From Methanobrevibacter sp. V74 (lineage in GTDB: Archaea > Methanobacteriota > Methanobacteria > Methanobacteriales > Methanobacteriaceae): a stretch of DNA of 64,000 nt. The notes beneath the pieces were generated by a model. It was not told where the DNA came from. It worked only from the letters and a program-made list of their open reading frames with translations, and made no database searches. The stretch is taken from NCBI RefSeq assembly GCF_963082495.1, contig NZ_CAUJAN010000006.1:36241-100240 (forward strand), given 5' to 3'. The position numbers were made by a program, and so were the translations under genes. This document shows positions 27,631 to 36,094 of the stretch, piece after piece. How positions within the stretch are numbered: position 1 is the stretch's first letter; every line of letters begins with the position of its first letter.

Positions 27631-28503
27631 ATGGATATTTTAAATGATATTTCAGATTGCATAATTAAAGCTTCAACAACACTTTCAGATGATAAATATG
27701 CCGCTTTAAATAATGCTATTGTTATGGAAGATAATGACAATGCATGTTGGGCTTTAAATCAAATTTTAGAAAATTATCAAATTGCTCAAAAAACTAATTT
27801 TCCTTTATGCGATGATACCGGAATCCCTCATGTAATAATTGAAATAGGTGAAGAAAGAGAAATTTCCGGAGAACTGTTGAATCAAATTCATGAAGGTATT
27901 GCATTAGGCTTAAATAATCTTCCAGCAAGGCCGATGGCTGTAAAAGGTGGGGAAATTCAACGTATTGAGCAAAGTGAAGGTTTATTTGAAGAACCTGGAA
28001 AACTTCCCCCTGCATCTATATTAATAGACAGTGTTAATGATGAATCGACATATAAAAGAGATATTTCTCCAGATACTTTAAATATTCATTTTTTACTTGA
28101 AGGTGGAGGTCCTGAAATTCGGTCTAAAACATTTAGGGTTTATCATAAACGTTCTTTTGAAAATGTGATTGATGCTGCATGCGGATGGTTGGAATCATCC
28201 CTTCAGATGTTGGGCTGCACTCCATCAATTCCCTCAATTGGAATTGGAAGAACTCACTTTGAGGCAACGTCACTTTTACTTAAGGCAATTGCTTATGGAA
28301 ACCTGAACAATCAAAGTGAATTTGAACAAGAAATCACAAATAGATTAAATAAAACAGGTATTGGGCCTTTAGGTTTAGGTGGTAAATCCACTGTTTTCGG
28401 TTGTTATTTAAATATCGGAAATCAAAGAGCCAGTGGAGTTAGAATAGTATCTATTAGGCCATCTTGTTTTGTTGAACCAAGAGTTGCTTTGTTAAAATTA
28501 TAA
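27631..28503 (+). CDS. Fumarate hydratase / L-tartrate dehydratase-type Fe-S hydro-lyase, alpha-type subunit
   Basis: A 290-residue class I fumarase N-terminal-type protein. The three cluster Cys are visible in NFPLCDDTGIPH, LGCTPSIPSIGIGRTH and RPSCFVEPRV, and GPLGLGGKSTVFGC is the family glycine-rich loop. It should bind a [4Fe-4S] cluster and add or remove water from a hydroxy-dicarboxylate. A separate beta subunit is not encoded next to it, which is unusual for the two-subunit forms. ATG at 27631 with GAGTGATT upstream; it follows the U32-like gene by 4 bp. Confidence 0.85.
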   Translation: MDILNDISDCIIKASTTLSDDKYAALNNAIVMEDNDNACWALNQILENYQIAQKTNFPLCDDTGIPHVIIEIGEEREISGELLNQIHEGIALGLNNLPARPMAVKGGEIQRIEQSEGLFEEPGKLPPASILIDSVNDESTYKRDISPDTLNIHFLLEGGGPEIRSKTFRVYHKRSFENVIDAACGWLESSLQMLGCTPSIPSIGIGRTHFEATSLLLKAIAYGNLNNQSEFEQEITNRLNKTGIGPLGLGGKSTVFGCYLNIGNQRASGVRIVSIRPSCFVEPRVALLKL

Positions 28504-28558
28504 TGTTTATATATCATTTTAAATTATATTATATTATTAAGTTCAAAAGGTTTTAAAA

Positions 28559-29353
28559 ATGCATGAAAATAATTTTAAAGTTAATCCCAAATCTTTAAAA
28601 ACTGCTATTACTCGGGTTGAAGAAAATAAAATTGTAACTCGGGAATATAATCAAAGAGATTTAATTGAAAAAATAAGGTATAATGACCTAGTATTTTTAC
28701 TTCTTAAAGGCAGATTACCTTCTATAAATGAAAGTAAGGTATTTAATCATGTTTTAGTTTCTTTTTGTGACCATGGCGTAACTCCACCAAGCACTCAAAC
28801 AGCACGTTTAATAACTTCTTCAGGTTCACCTATGAACTCGGCAGTTGCAGGAGCATTGTTATCTTTTGGACATAAACATGCAGGAGCTATTGAAAAAACT
28901 ATGGAGTTATATCAATCTAAAATTAATTCTACACATTTAATTGGAGACTCAGACATTGACAACAAGCAAATTGCAAGTTTGGCCATTGAAATTCACAATG
29001 AGTATGTCCTTAAAGACAAAAAAATCCCCGGTTTTGGCCATAGGTATCATAGAATTGATCCAAGGGCAGATAAATTAATAGATGTTGTTATTAATGCAGG
29101 ATGTGTAGGTCCTCATATCAAATTGGCATTGGCGCTTCAGGACTTAGTATTTGAAAAGAAAAATATTCGTCTTAATGTTGATGGTGCAAATGCCGCAATA
29201 TTGTCTGATTTAGGGTTTGAACCGGAATTGGGTTTAGGAGTGTTCATGATTGGAAGGCTTCCAGGATTAATTGCACATATTCATGAAGAAAACATGGAAG
29301 AAGAAGAGTTTAGAAGATTCTGTGACCTTGATGATGTAGAGTATATGGGATGA
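28559..29353 (+). CDS. Citryl-CoA lyase / citrate synthase-like protein
   Basis: At 264 residues this is the short form of the citrate synthase fold (full citrate synthases exceed 370). Motifs: LSFGHKHAGAIEKTMELY, KKIPGFGHRYHRIDPRAD with the active-site His, and NVDGANAAILSDLGFEPELG with the catalytic Asp. The short form resembles the lyase part of ATP-citrate lyase and citryl-CoA lyase, so it probably cleaves or forms a citrate-like CoA ester. Together with the MmgE/PrpD and dehydratase genes it suggests a methylcitrate-like or other branched carboxylate route. Preceded by a 55-bp AT-rich gap that may hold a promoter. Confidence 0.85.
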   Translation: MHENNFKVNPKSLKTAITRVEENKIVTREYNQRDLIEKIRYNDLVFLLLKGRLPSINESKVFNHVLVSFCDHGVTPPSTQTARLITSSGSPMNSAVAGALLSFGHKHAGAIEKTMELYQSKINSTHLIGDSDIDNKQIASLAIEIHNEYVLKDKKIPGFGHRYHRIDPRADKLIDVVINAGCVGPHIKLALALQDLVFEKKNIRLNVDGANAAILSDLGFEPELGLGVFMIGRLPGLIAHIHEENMEEEEFRRFCDLDDVEYMG

Positions 29354-29357
29354 TAAA

Positions 29358-29867
29358 ATGGAATTTATTGATGTTATTAATGAAAGATACAGTGTAAGGG
29401 GATATTTGGATAAGCCTGTAGAGAAAGAAAAACTTGAATACGTCTTAAAAGCAGCTACAATAGCACCAACTGGTGTAAATGCACAAGCATTTAAAGTATA
29501 TGTGGTTGATACTAAAAAGCATAAAGAGGATTTGTCTAAAATTTACGGTGCAAAATGGTTTGTTGAAGCCCCATATGTATTATGTGTTGTTGGAATTAAA
29601 AACGAAGCATGGACTAGACCGTGGGATATGAAAAATATTGCCGATATTGATGCAACTATTGTAATGGATCATATGATTCTTGCAGCAACTGATGTAGGTC
29701 TTGGAACATGTTATGTTGGAGCGTTTAAGAAAAATATGGCTCATCAATTCTTGAACCTAGAAGAAAATGAGGAGGCCATACTATTTTCGCCTTTAGGTTA
29801 TGGAAATGCCGCTCCAAGAGATACTCCAAGAAAAGAATTAGATGAATTCGTAGTTTACATTGATTAA
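29358..29867 (+). CDS. Nitroreductase family protein
   Basis: A 169-residue FMN-binding nitroreductase-like protein. It has the N-terminal INERYSVRGYLDKPV, APTGVNAQAFKVYVV, DHMILAATDVGLGTCYVGAF and LGYGNAAPRDTPRK motifs of the family. It starts 4 bp after the lyase gene, so it is in the same transcript. It probably reduces a quinone-, nitro- or enoate-like substrate with a nicotinamide or F420 donor; nothing in the sequence tells which. Confidence 0.85.
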   Translation: MEFIDVINERYSVRGYLDKPVEKEKLEYVLKAATIAPTGVNAQAFKVYVVDTKKHKEDLSKIYGAKWFVEAPYVLCVVGIKNEAWTRPWDMKNIADIDATIVMDHMILAATDVGLGTCYVGAFKKNMAHQFLNLEENEEAILFSPLGYGNAAPRDTPRKELDEFVVYID

Positions 29868-29868
29868 A

Positions 29869-30207
29869 ATGAGTTTATTTATATTAAGTGCAGATAATTC
29901 AAAAGAAATGGAGAAAATTTCCAGGGAGTTATCTCAAAATAAATTTAAAACAATTGAAAAACAGGATAACTATATATTAATGAAAAAAAGAAGATACGGC
30001 AATCCATTAATACATGCAATTTGTCTAATCATCGCATTGTCAGTTTTCGGTATTTTAATTTTTGTTAATGTAATTTATTTTACCTATTCGTTTCTTTGGG
30101 CTTCGCCTAATGTTTTAATCACAACAGAAAAAGTTGGCGATGATGATGAACCTTTGAAATTCAATAATATGGATGAAATATTAAAACAGGCAACAGCTAT
30201 TTTATAA
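29869..30207 (+). CDS. Hypothetical membrane protein, 112 aa
   Basis: The N-terminal 50 residues are soluble (MSLFILSADNSKEMEKISRE) and are followed by a hydrophobic stretch of about 35 residues (HAICLIIALSVFGILIFVNV onward) and an acidic tail. Start at the ATG at 29869, one base after the nitroreductase stop codon; a TTG at 29860 is less likely. The 3' end overlaps the converging gene by 11 bp. No family recognised. Confidence 0.6.
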   Translation: MSLFILSADNSKEMEKISRELSQNKFKTIEKQDNYILMKKRRYGNPLIHAICLIIALSVFGILIFVNVIYFTYSFLWASPNVLITTEKVGDDDEPLKFNNMDEILKQATAIL

Positions 30208-30532
30208 TTTCATCTACGCTATACTCTTCTATTTTTCTAATTAACAATGGGGTTTTACAACTGATATATTCGGATTCCTCACCAAGTTTAGCATCAATAA
30301 GGACTTCATTTACACTAGGTTCTGAAAATAATGCTAATAAATCTGAATTAAACTCATCGTAATCTTTTTGAACTTGTTCATTACTGAATCCTAAACGAGG
30401 AATCTCTTCTGTCCAGATATCATTGCCCGGTGAGAATTTTTTATCAATTACATTTCCATTTTTTATTTCACCATCTAATGTAAGTGAAAAATTTTTATTT
30501 AAAATTATCCAAACTGCTCGCTCCATATACAT
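30197..30532 (-). CDS. Hypothetical protein, 111 aa
   Basis: A soluble acidic protein reading MYMERAVWIILNKNFSLTLD, with no signal peptide or membrane segment and no motif I recognise. A second ATG at 30526 could be the true start. It converges on the preceding small membrane-protein gene and overlaps its end by 11 bp. Confidence 0.6.
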   Translation of the reverse strand: MYMERAVWIILNKNFSLTLDGEIKNGNVIDKKFSPGNDIWTEEIPRLGFSNEQVQKDYDEFNSDLLALFSEPSVNEVLIDAKLGEESEYISCKTPLLIRKIEEYSVDEIIK

Positions 30533-30579
30533 TAGTTGGTGTAAAATGATATAAATATTATGAAGTTTAAACTGTTATT

Positions 30580-30930
30580 ATGGCTAATGTTAAAATGTTT
30601 AAATTATTAGGTGTAATGTTGGCTTTAATGTTAATTGTTTGGGCAATTTCTCCATTCTTGAGACATCAACCTATTACAAATGAAGTTTTGACCTCTGTAA
30701 TTATATTAATTTTAATTGCTGCTGCATACTTGATAATATTATTTAATCCAAGTTGGACTAAAGCGGTGTTCTTTTTTGAAGGTATTGTTATTGGTGTAAG
30801 TGGTTATATGTTACTTGCCTATCCTTACAATTTGGAATTTGCAATAGTCGGTATAATCATCATTGTAATAGCAATTCTTGCTTACTTGCAAAAATTACCG
30901 CTTAGTATATTAAAATGGTTTTATAGATAA
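30580..30930 (+). CDS. Hypothetical four-helix membrane protein, 116 aa
   Basis: Nearly all hydrophobic: four predicted membrane segments (GVMLALMLIVWAISPFL, SVIILILIAAAYLIIL, AVFFFEGIVIGVSGYMLLAY, FAIVGIIIIVIAILAYL) joined by short loops, with a basic end KWFYR. Stands alone between the hypothetical gene and the ATP synthase promoter. No family recognised. Confidence 0.65.
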   Translation: MANVKMFKLLGVMLALMLIVWAISPFLRHQPITNEVLTSVIILILIAAAYLIILFNPSWTKAVFFFEGIVIGVSGYMLLAYPYNLEFAIVGIIIIVIAILAYLQKLPLSILKWFYR

Positions 30931-31048
30931 TTTATTTATCTGTTATTCTTTTTTTTATTAACTATTTCTATCTAATTATTATCTTTTAATAACTTTTATT
31001 TATTTAAAATTAAATTTTACGAATTCTAAACAAAATGGATAGTAAAAG

Positions 31049-31060
31049 ATATATATATTA
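31049..31060 (+). promoter_or_regulatory. Promoter of the ATP synthase operon
   Basis: The TATA-like box ATATATATATTA, preceded by an A-rich BRE-like GTAAAAG, lies about 35 bp upstream of ahaH's ATG and its GGTGATT ribosome-binding site (31084-31090). Confidence 0.5.
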
Positions 31061-31094
31061 CTCAACAAAAATAGATATACCATGGTGATTAATT

Positions 31095-31409
31095 ATGGCA
31101 GAGATATCAGACGCAATCGCAATGATAAAAAAAGCTGAATCCGATGCTGAACAACTTATTATTGATTCAGAAGCTCAATCTAAAAATATGATTGCTGAAT
31201 CAGAAGTTAAAGCTGATGAAATTATTTCAACAGCCAAATTACAAGCTGAAGACGATGCTAAAGATACTGTTTTTGATGCAGAAGATAAAGCTAAAAAAGA
31301 AGCACAAACAATTGCTGAGCAGTCTAAAGTTGAGGTTAAGGCCTTAAAAGACAAAGCTATGGTAAATGTTAAAGAAGCGGCTTCTATTATTGTCAATAAT
31401 ATTATGTAG
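31095..31409 (+). CDS. ahaH: A-type ATP synthase subunit H
   Basis: A 104-residue, highly charged, alanine-rich coiled coil (AEISDAIAMIKKAESDAEQL and EAQSKNMIAESEVKADEIIS), as expected for the peripheral-stalk subunit that pairs with subunit E. First gene of the operon H-I-K-E-C-F-A-B-D. The genes are mostly separated by 2-15 bp or overlap by 4 bp. Confidence 0.92.
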   Translation: MAEISDAIAMIKKAESDAEQLIIDSEAQSKNMIAESEVKADEIISTAKLQAEDDAKDTVFDAEDKAKKEAQTIAEQSKVEVKALKDKAMVNVKEAASIIVNNIM

Positions 31410-31420
31410 TGTGAGATTAT

Positions 31421-33424
31421 ATGTTCAAGACAGCTAGAATGCGCAAAATTAGAATTGTTACACTGGATAAGTATGTAGCGCCTACAGTGGATGCTCTCCA
31501 CGAATCAGGACTTATACAAATCAGTGATATTTCTGACAGCATTCAGCAAGATCCTGAATTAGCGGAATTAGTAACTCCTGCTAAAGCTACTCCATACACT
31601 GGTAAATTATCTTCACTTCTCATGAAAACAAACGGTATATCTGAACTATTAGGAAATTCTTTATCAGAAGGCCATGGGTTAAAAGATACATTGATGTCTT
31701 TTATTAGTCCAGATTTACCTGTTCAAAAAGAAGTTGATAGGTTAGACACTGAAGCTTTTATTGAAAAAGCCGAAGACACTCTATCCCAGGTGGAAGCTAA
31801 AACAAATGTTATAGAAGGAAAACTTGCCGCACTCGACGCTGAAACAAGTGAACTCAAGTCTAATAAAAGTTTGGCTAAGCGTTTATATAATTTTGACATG
31901 GATTTAGCTGACTTAAAAGATTCAAAGTACACTTCTACTACTGTTGGAAGGATTAATGCTGAATCTGCTTCAGAAATCAAAAATGAATTAAGTAACTTGA
32001 CAGATGAATTAGATATTTTTACTGTTCCTATGGATGATAAAGAAGGAGAAATTATCGTCGTAGTAACATTAAATGAATTTAGCGATGATGTTTATTCAAT
32101 TCTTCGCAAATTCGACTTTGAGAGAATTGAAGTAGGTGATGTTGAAGGATATCCTCAACAAATTATTTCAAATGCTGATGCAAGGTTATTAACCATTGAA
32201 TCTGAACGCAGCTCTATTAAAACTGAGTTAAGAGCAGTTGCAGAACAATGGGATGATGACATATTAGCACTCAAAGAACAATTAGAAAATGAAAAAGAAA
32301 AAAATGAAATACTTTCCTCATTTGTTCAAACTAAAGATGCTTACGTCCTTGAAGCATGGGTACCTATAAAAGATACTGTAAAAGTTGAACAATTAGTTGA
32401 AATAAGTTCCGATGGACATTGTGCCTTTGAAACAGTAGAGGTTGAAGGTACGGATGATGAAAGTGTCCCAGTTTTACAACAAAATGGATGGTATGCAAAA
32501 CCTTTCGAATTCCTTGTAGATATGTACTCTCCAGTACGTTACAATGCAATGGATCCAACTATATTTGTTGCAATAACATTTCCATTTTTCTTCGGTTTCT
32601 GTTTAACCGATGCAGTTTATGGTTTAGTTGTATCTGCTCTTGGTGTAGTATTAATTAGGGGAATGGGTAAAGTTAAGGAATCTATGAACGCATTTGGTTG
32701 GATTTTAATCTGGTCTGGTCTGTGGGCCTGTGTACTGGGTTTGATAACTAATGGTTTCATTGGAGATTTTCCAGAAAGAATAGTTGGGTTCCGTTTACCA
32801 ACAGTTTATGGTTCAGTTGAATCATTTGTACATCCAGATACTATTTTATTAATAGCTATTGCAGTTGGTCTGTTATACACCAACATCGGATTTATCTTAG
32901 GTGCTATTAACAACTTAAGATACGGAAATGTTAAAGAGGCAATAGGTTCTCAAATTTGTTGGTTTGTTTTCGAAGCTGGTATTATCTTACTTGCTTTAGG
33001 ATTTATGATGCCTGGAATCGGTATGATATGCATGATTTTAGGTGGAATCTTAATACTTGCAACTATTGGAATGTTAGTATGGGCTAATGGTGCCTATGGT
33101 GTTATGGATATATTCGGTTATATGGGAGATATTTTATCCTACGCACGTCTTTTAGCATTATGTTTAGCTACTGGTGGTATTGCTATGACTGTAAACATCT
33201 TATCAGTTATGGTTAATAATATGGTTCCGTTTGCAGGAATTGTACTGGCAATAATCGTATTCATTGGTGGTCATATTGCAAACTTCGCTTTCCAGGTATT
33301 GGGTGCATTTATTAATGCTTTACGTCTTAACTATGTTGAGTTCTTTTCACAATTCTTTATGGAAGGTAAAGGTAAATTTGAAGCTTTCAAAGCAAATAGG
33401 ACATTTACAAAACTTAAAAATTAA
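31421..33424 (+). CDS. ahaI: A-type ATP synthase subunit I (membrane stator, a-subunit)
   Basis: A 667-residue protein with a long soluble N-terminal half (two coiled-coil arms around residues 90-300) and a C-terminal half with about seven or eight membrane helices. The ion channel half-sites are built around the C-terminal helices; the conserved FINALRLNYVEFFSQFFM segment carries the essential Arg. It couples ion flow through the K ring to rotation. Full family length. Confidence 0.93.
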   Translation: MFKTARMRKIRIVTLDKYVAPTVDALHESGLIQISDISDSIQQDPELAELVTPAKATPYTGKLSSLLMKTNGISELLGNSLSEGHGLKDTLMSFISPDLPVQKEVDRLDTEAFIEKAEDTLSQVEAKTNVIEGKLAALDAETSELKSNKSLAKRLYNFDMDLADLKDSKYTSTTVGRINAESASEIKNELSNLTDELDIFTVPMDDKEGEIIVVVTLNEFSDDVYSILRKFDFERIEVGDVEGYPQQIISNADARLLTIESERSSIKTELRAVAEQWDDDILALKEQLENEKEKNEILSSFVQTKDAYVLEAWVPIKDTVKVEQLVEISSDGHCAFETVEVEGTDDESVPVLQQNGWYAKPFEFLVDMYSPVRYNAMDPTIFVAITFPFFFGFCLTDAVYGLVVSALGVVLIRGMGKVKESMNAFGWILIWSGLWACVLGLITNGFIGDFPERIVGFRLPTVYGSVESFVHPDTILLIAIAVGLLYTNIGFILGAINNLRYGNVKEAIGSQICWFVFEAGIILLALGFMMPGIGMICMILGGILILATIGMLVWANGAYGVMDIFGYMGDILSYARLLALCLATGGIAMTVNILSVMVNNMVPFAGIVLAIIVFIGGHIANFAFQVLGAFINALRLNYVEFFSQFFMEGKGKFEAFKANRTFTKLKN

Positions 33425-33488
33425 AAATTTTTCATTTATATCTTAAATTAAATTTAAAAATCAATATTATTTCAAAGGTGAATTAAAT

Positions 33489-33980
33489 ATGGTAGAAATT
33501 GCTTTAGGTACTGCTTTAGCAGCTATTGGTGCTGGAGTAGCAATTGGATTTGCTGGATTAGGTTCCGGTTTAGGGCAAGGTATGGCAGCTGCTGGTTCTG
33601 TAGGGGCAGTTGCAGAAGACAATGACATGTTTGCAAGAGGTATTATTTTCTCTGCATTACCAGAAACTCAGGCTATTTATGGGTTCTTGGTTGCAATCTT
33701 ATTATTAGTATTTTCAGGATTATTAGGTCAAGGACAAGGATTAACAACCGAAGCAGGTATTGTAGCAATCGGTGTAGGTGCATCAATTGGTTTTGCTGGT
33801 TTAGGTTCAGGTATGGGTCAAGGTATAGCAGCAGCATCCTCTGTTGGCGCTATTGTAGAAGACAATGATATGTTTGCTCGTGGTATTATTTTCTCTGCAT
33901 TACCAGAGACACAAGCTATTTATGGTTTCTTGATTGCTATTTTACTTATGGTATTCGGTGGAATCTTAGGCGCAGCTTAG
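33489..33980 (+). CDS. ahaK: A-type ATP synthase proteolipid subunit K (two hairpins)
   Basis: 163 residues made of two near-identical helical hairpins, so four membrane segments. Each has a glycine-rich first helix (GLGSGLGQGM and GLGSGMGQGI) and an ion-binding Glu in the second (SALPETQAIYGF in both). The Gln in the first helix and the ETQ motif resemble sodium-binding rings of related methanogens, so a Na+-driven enzyme is likely but not proven. Preceded by AGGTGAATT. Confidence 0.93.
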   Translation: MVEIALGTALAAIGAGVAIGFAGLGSGLGQGMAAAGSVGAVAEDNDMFARGIIFSALPETQAIYGFLVAILLLVFSGLLGQGQGLTTEAGIVAIGVGASIGFAGLGSGMGQGIAAASSVGAIVEDNDMFARGIIFSALPETQAIYGFLIAILLMVFGGILGAA

Positions 33981-33992
33981 GAGGCAATTTAT

Positions 33993-34610
33993 ATGAGCTC
34001 AGGCACAAGTAAAATTGTTGAAAGTATTATGTCTGAAGCCCAGGAGAAAGCTGATTTAATCATTCAAGATGCAAATGCTGAAGTTTCAGCTATTCAAGCA
34101 AAAGCAGAAAAAAGTGCTGAAGCTGAAAAAACTAAAATTTTAGAAAACGGTAAAAAACAATCTGACATGAGATATCAGCAAATTATCTCTGAAGCTAAGA
34201 TGAATGCTCGTAGGGCAGAATTAGGCGCTAAAGAAGAAGTAATTGAAGCCGCATTCAATCAAGCTATTGGTGAGCTAAAAAGTAAAGCTTCTTCTGGTGA
34301 TGATGAATACGAAGATTCATTAAGTAAAATGATTAAAGAAGCTGCTGAGGAAATCGGTAGTGATGATTTAATTATTCAATTAAATGAAGCGGATACAAAT
34401 AAATTTAAAAAAGACTTATCTTCACAAGGTTCAGACTCTTTTGAATTAGAAGGTATCAAGTTTACATTAGGTGAACCTATTGATGCCATGGGTGGTGCTG
34501 TTTTAAAAACCATTAATGGAGATATAGAAGTAAATAACACAATTGAAGCAAGATTAGATAGATTTAAAAGTATCTTACGTAGTGAAGTTGCTGAAGTATT
34601 ATTTAAATAA
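33993..34610 (+). CDS. ahaE: A-type ATP synthase subunit E
   Basis: 205 residues. The N-terminal half is a coiled coil (EAQEKADLIIQDANAEVSAI and on), and the C-terminal half is a globular domain containing GAVLKTINGDIEVNNTIEAR. It forms the peripheral stalk with H. SD-like GGAGG lies close upstream of its start. Confidence 0.93.
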   Translation: MSSGTSKIVESIMSEAQEKADLIIQDANAEVSAIQAKAEKSAEAEKTKILENGKKQSDMRYQQIISEAKMNARRAELGAKEEVIEAAFNQAIGELKSKASSGDDEYEDSLSKMIKEAAEEIGSDDLIIQLNEADTNKFKKDLSSQGSDSFELEGIKFTLGEPIDAMGGAVLKTINGDIEVNNTIEARLDRFKSILRSEVAEVLFK

Positions 34611-34625
34611 TTAGGAGGATAAATT

Positions 34626-35780
34626 ATGGCAGATGGAATTGCGACCTTAATAAGTTCTGTTGGACTTACACAAGAAACATTTCTTGTATTCTGTATTTTA
34701 GCAGTCCTTGTTGTTGGTGCAGTAGTTGTAATCATTACATCCAGACCAATTTTGGACATTTATCCTTATCTTAATCCAAGTGCAAGAGTAAGAGCTAGAA
34801 AAGGAAGATTATTTGATGAGAAACAGATTTCTGAACTCGTTGAAACCAACGACGTTGAAGAAGTTGAAAATTATCTCAAAGGCGTTTCTGAATATGCTGA
34901 CGTTTTAGATGAATATCCACTTGACAAGGCATTAGACGTAGAACGTGCTAACACTTATGATTTTGTTGCAAGATTGGCTCCTAAAGATATTAAGGACCCT
35001 TTTGTTGTAATGTCTAAAAAAGCTGACATCGACAATATTAAAAGTCTTTTAACTTCTAAGGAAGTTGGTCTTACATCTGATGAGACAAGAGAATTGTTAA
35101 TTCCTTGTGGATCATTATATGACGACTTAGAATCATTAGCTGATGCTGAAAGTGTAACTGACATTATATCCAGTTTAGATAATACTGAATATGCAGCAGT
35201 TTTAGAAGATGCTCTTCCACAATACGAAGATACTAATATGATTCTCCCATTAGAATCTGCTTTAGATAAATATTATTTAGGCAAATTATTACATTCTTCT
35301 GATGTTCCTTCAGACGAAAATAAACAGATTTTATATGCATATGTTGGAACTCAAGTTGATGTAACTAATCTTAAACTGATTATAAGGGCAAAACAAGATG
35401 ACCTTGATTATGATGCGATTTCCCCTTATATATTAGAAGAAGGATACCAATTACGTGAATGGAAACTTAAAGATTTAATGGAATCTCCAGATGTTACAAA
35501 TGTAGTTTCTGGTTTGGAAGGAACAAAATATGCAGAAGTATTATCTGATGTAATCCCAGTATATAACGAAACTGGTTCAGTTGCTGTATTTGAAAAAGCA
35601 TTAGATGTTTACGCTTCTGAATACTCAAAATCTTTAGCTGTTAAAAAACCATTGGGTATTGGTCCAATTATTGGTTATTTAAATCAAAAAGAAAACGAAA
35701 TTAAGAATTTAAAAATTATTGCAAGAGCAAAAAGAGAAGCGGACTTCCCAAATTCTAAAATAATGGAGATGTTAATATGA
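34626..35780 (+). CDS. ahaC: A-type ATP synthase subunit C
   Basis: A 384-residue protein of the V/A-type subunit C (d-like) family, which links the central shaft to the K ring. Unusually for the family the N-terminus begins with a hydrophobic stretch (FLVFCILAVLVVGAVVVIIT), then the normal all-helical repeats such as YPYLNPSARVRARKGRLF. The last codons overlap ahaF by 4 bp. Confidence 0.9.
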   Translation: MADGIATLISSVGLTQETFLVFCILAVLVVGAVVVIITSRPILDIYPYLNPSARVRARKGRLFDEKQISELVETNDVEEVENYLKGVSEYADVLDEYPLDKALDVERANTYDFVARLAPKDIKDPFVVMSKKADIDNIKSLLTSKEVGLTSDETRELLIPCGSLYDDLESLADAESVTDIISSLDNTEYAAVLEDALPQYEDTNMILPLESALDKYYLGKLLHSSDVPSDENKQILYAYVGTQVDVTNLKLIIRAKQDDLDYDAISPYILEEGYQLREWKLKDLMESPDVTNVVSGLEGTKYAEVLSDVIPVYNETGSVAVFEKALDVYASEYSKSLAVKKPLGIGPIIGYLNQKENEIKNLKIIARAKREADFPNSKIMEMLI

Positions 35781-36094
35781 GTTCAGTCGCAGTTATGGGT
35801 GATATTGACACTGTTTCAGGATTTAGATTAAGTGGTGTCAAAAAAGCTGAAGTTGTTACTACTTCAGAAGAAGCTATTGTAGCTTTTGATAAATTTTTAG
35901 ATGATGAAATTTCAATTATTATCATTACTCAATTAATGGCTAATGAAATAAGAGATCATATTAATAGAAAAATTGGTTCAAGTGTTTTACCAATGATAAT
36001 TGAAATACCTGATAAAGATGGGTCCTCAGAAGGATCATCTGATCAAATTAACGACCTTATTAAAAGAGTTATCGGGGTAGAGATGGTTAAATGA
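35777..36094 (+). CDS. ahaF: A-type ATP synthase subunit F
   Basis: 105 residues. It starts [20 protein letters not shown], the typical Rossmann-like N-terminus of subunit F, and has [13 protein letters not shown] before the C-terminal helix. Part of the central stalk. It overlaps ahaC and ahaA by 4 bp each. Confidence 0.92.
   Translation: MSSVAVMGDIDTVSGFRLSGVKKAEVVTTSEEAIVAFDKFLDDEISIIIITQLMANEIRDHINRKIGSSVLPMIIEIPDKDGSSEGSSDQINDLIKRVIGVEMVK

Noticed and set aside
31721-31980. Minus-strand frames inside the ATP synthase genes
   Set aside because: They are shadows of strongly supported plus-strand genes with no ribosome-binding sites.
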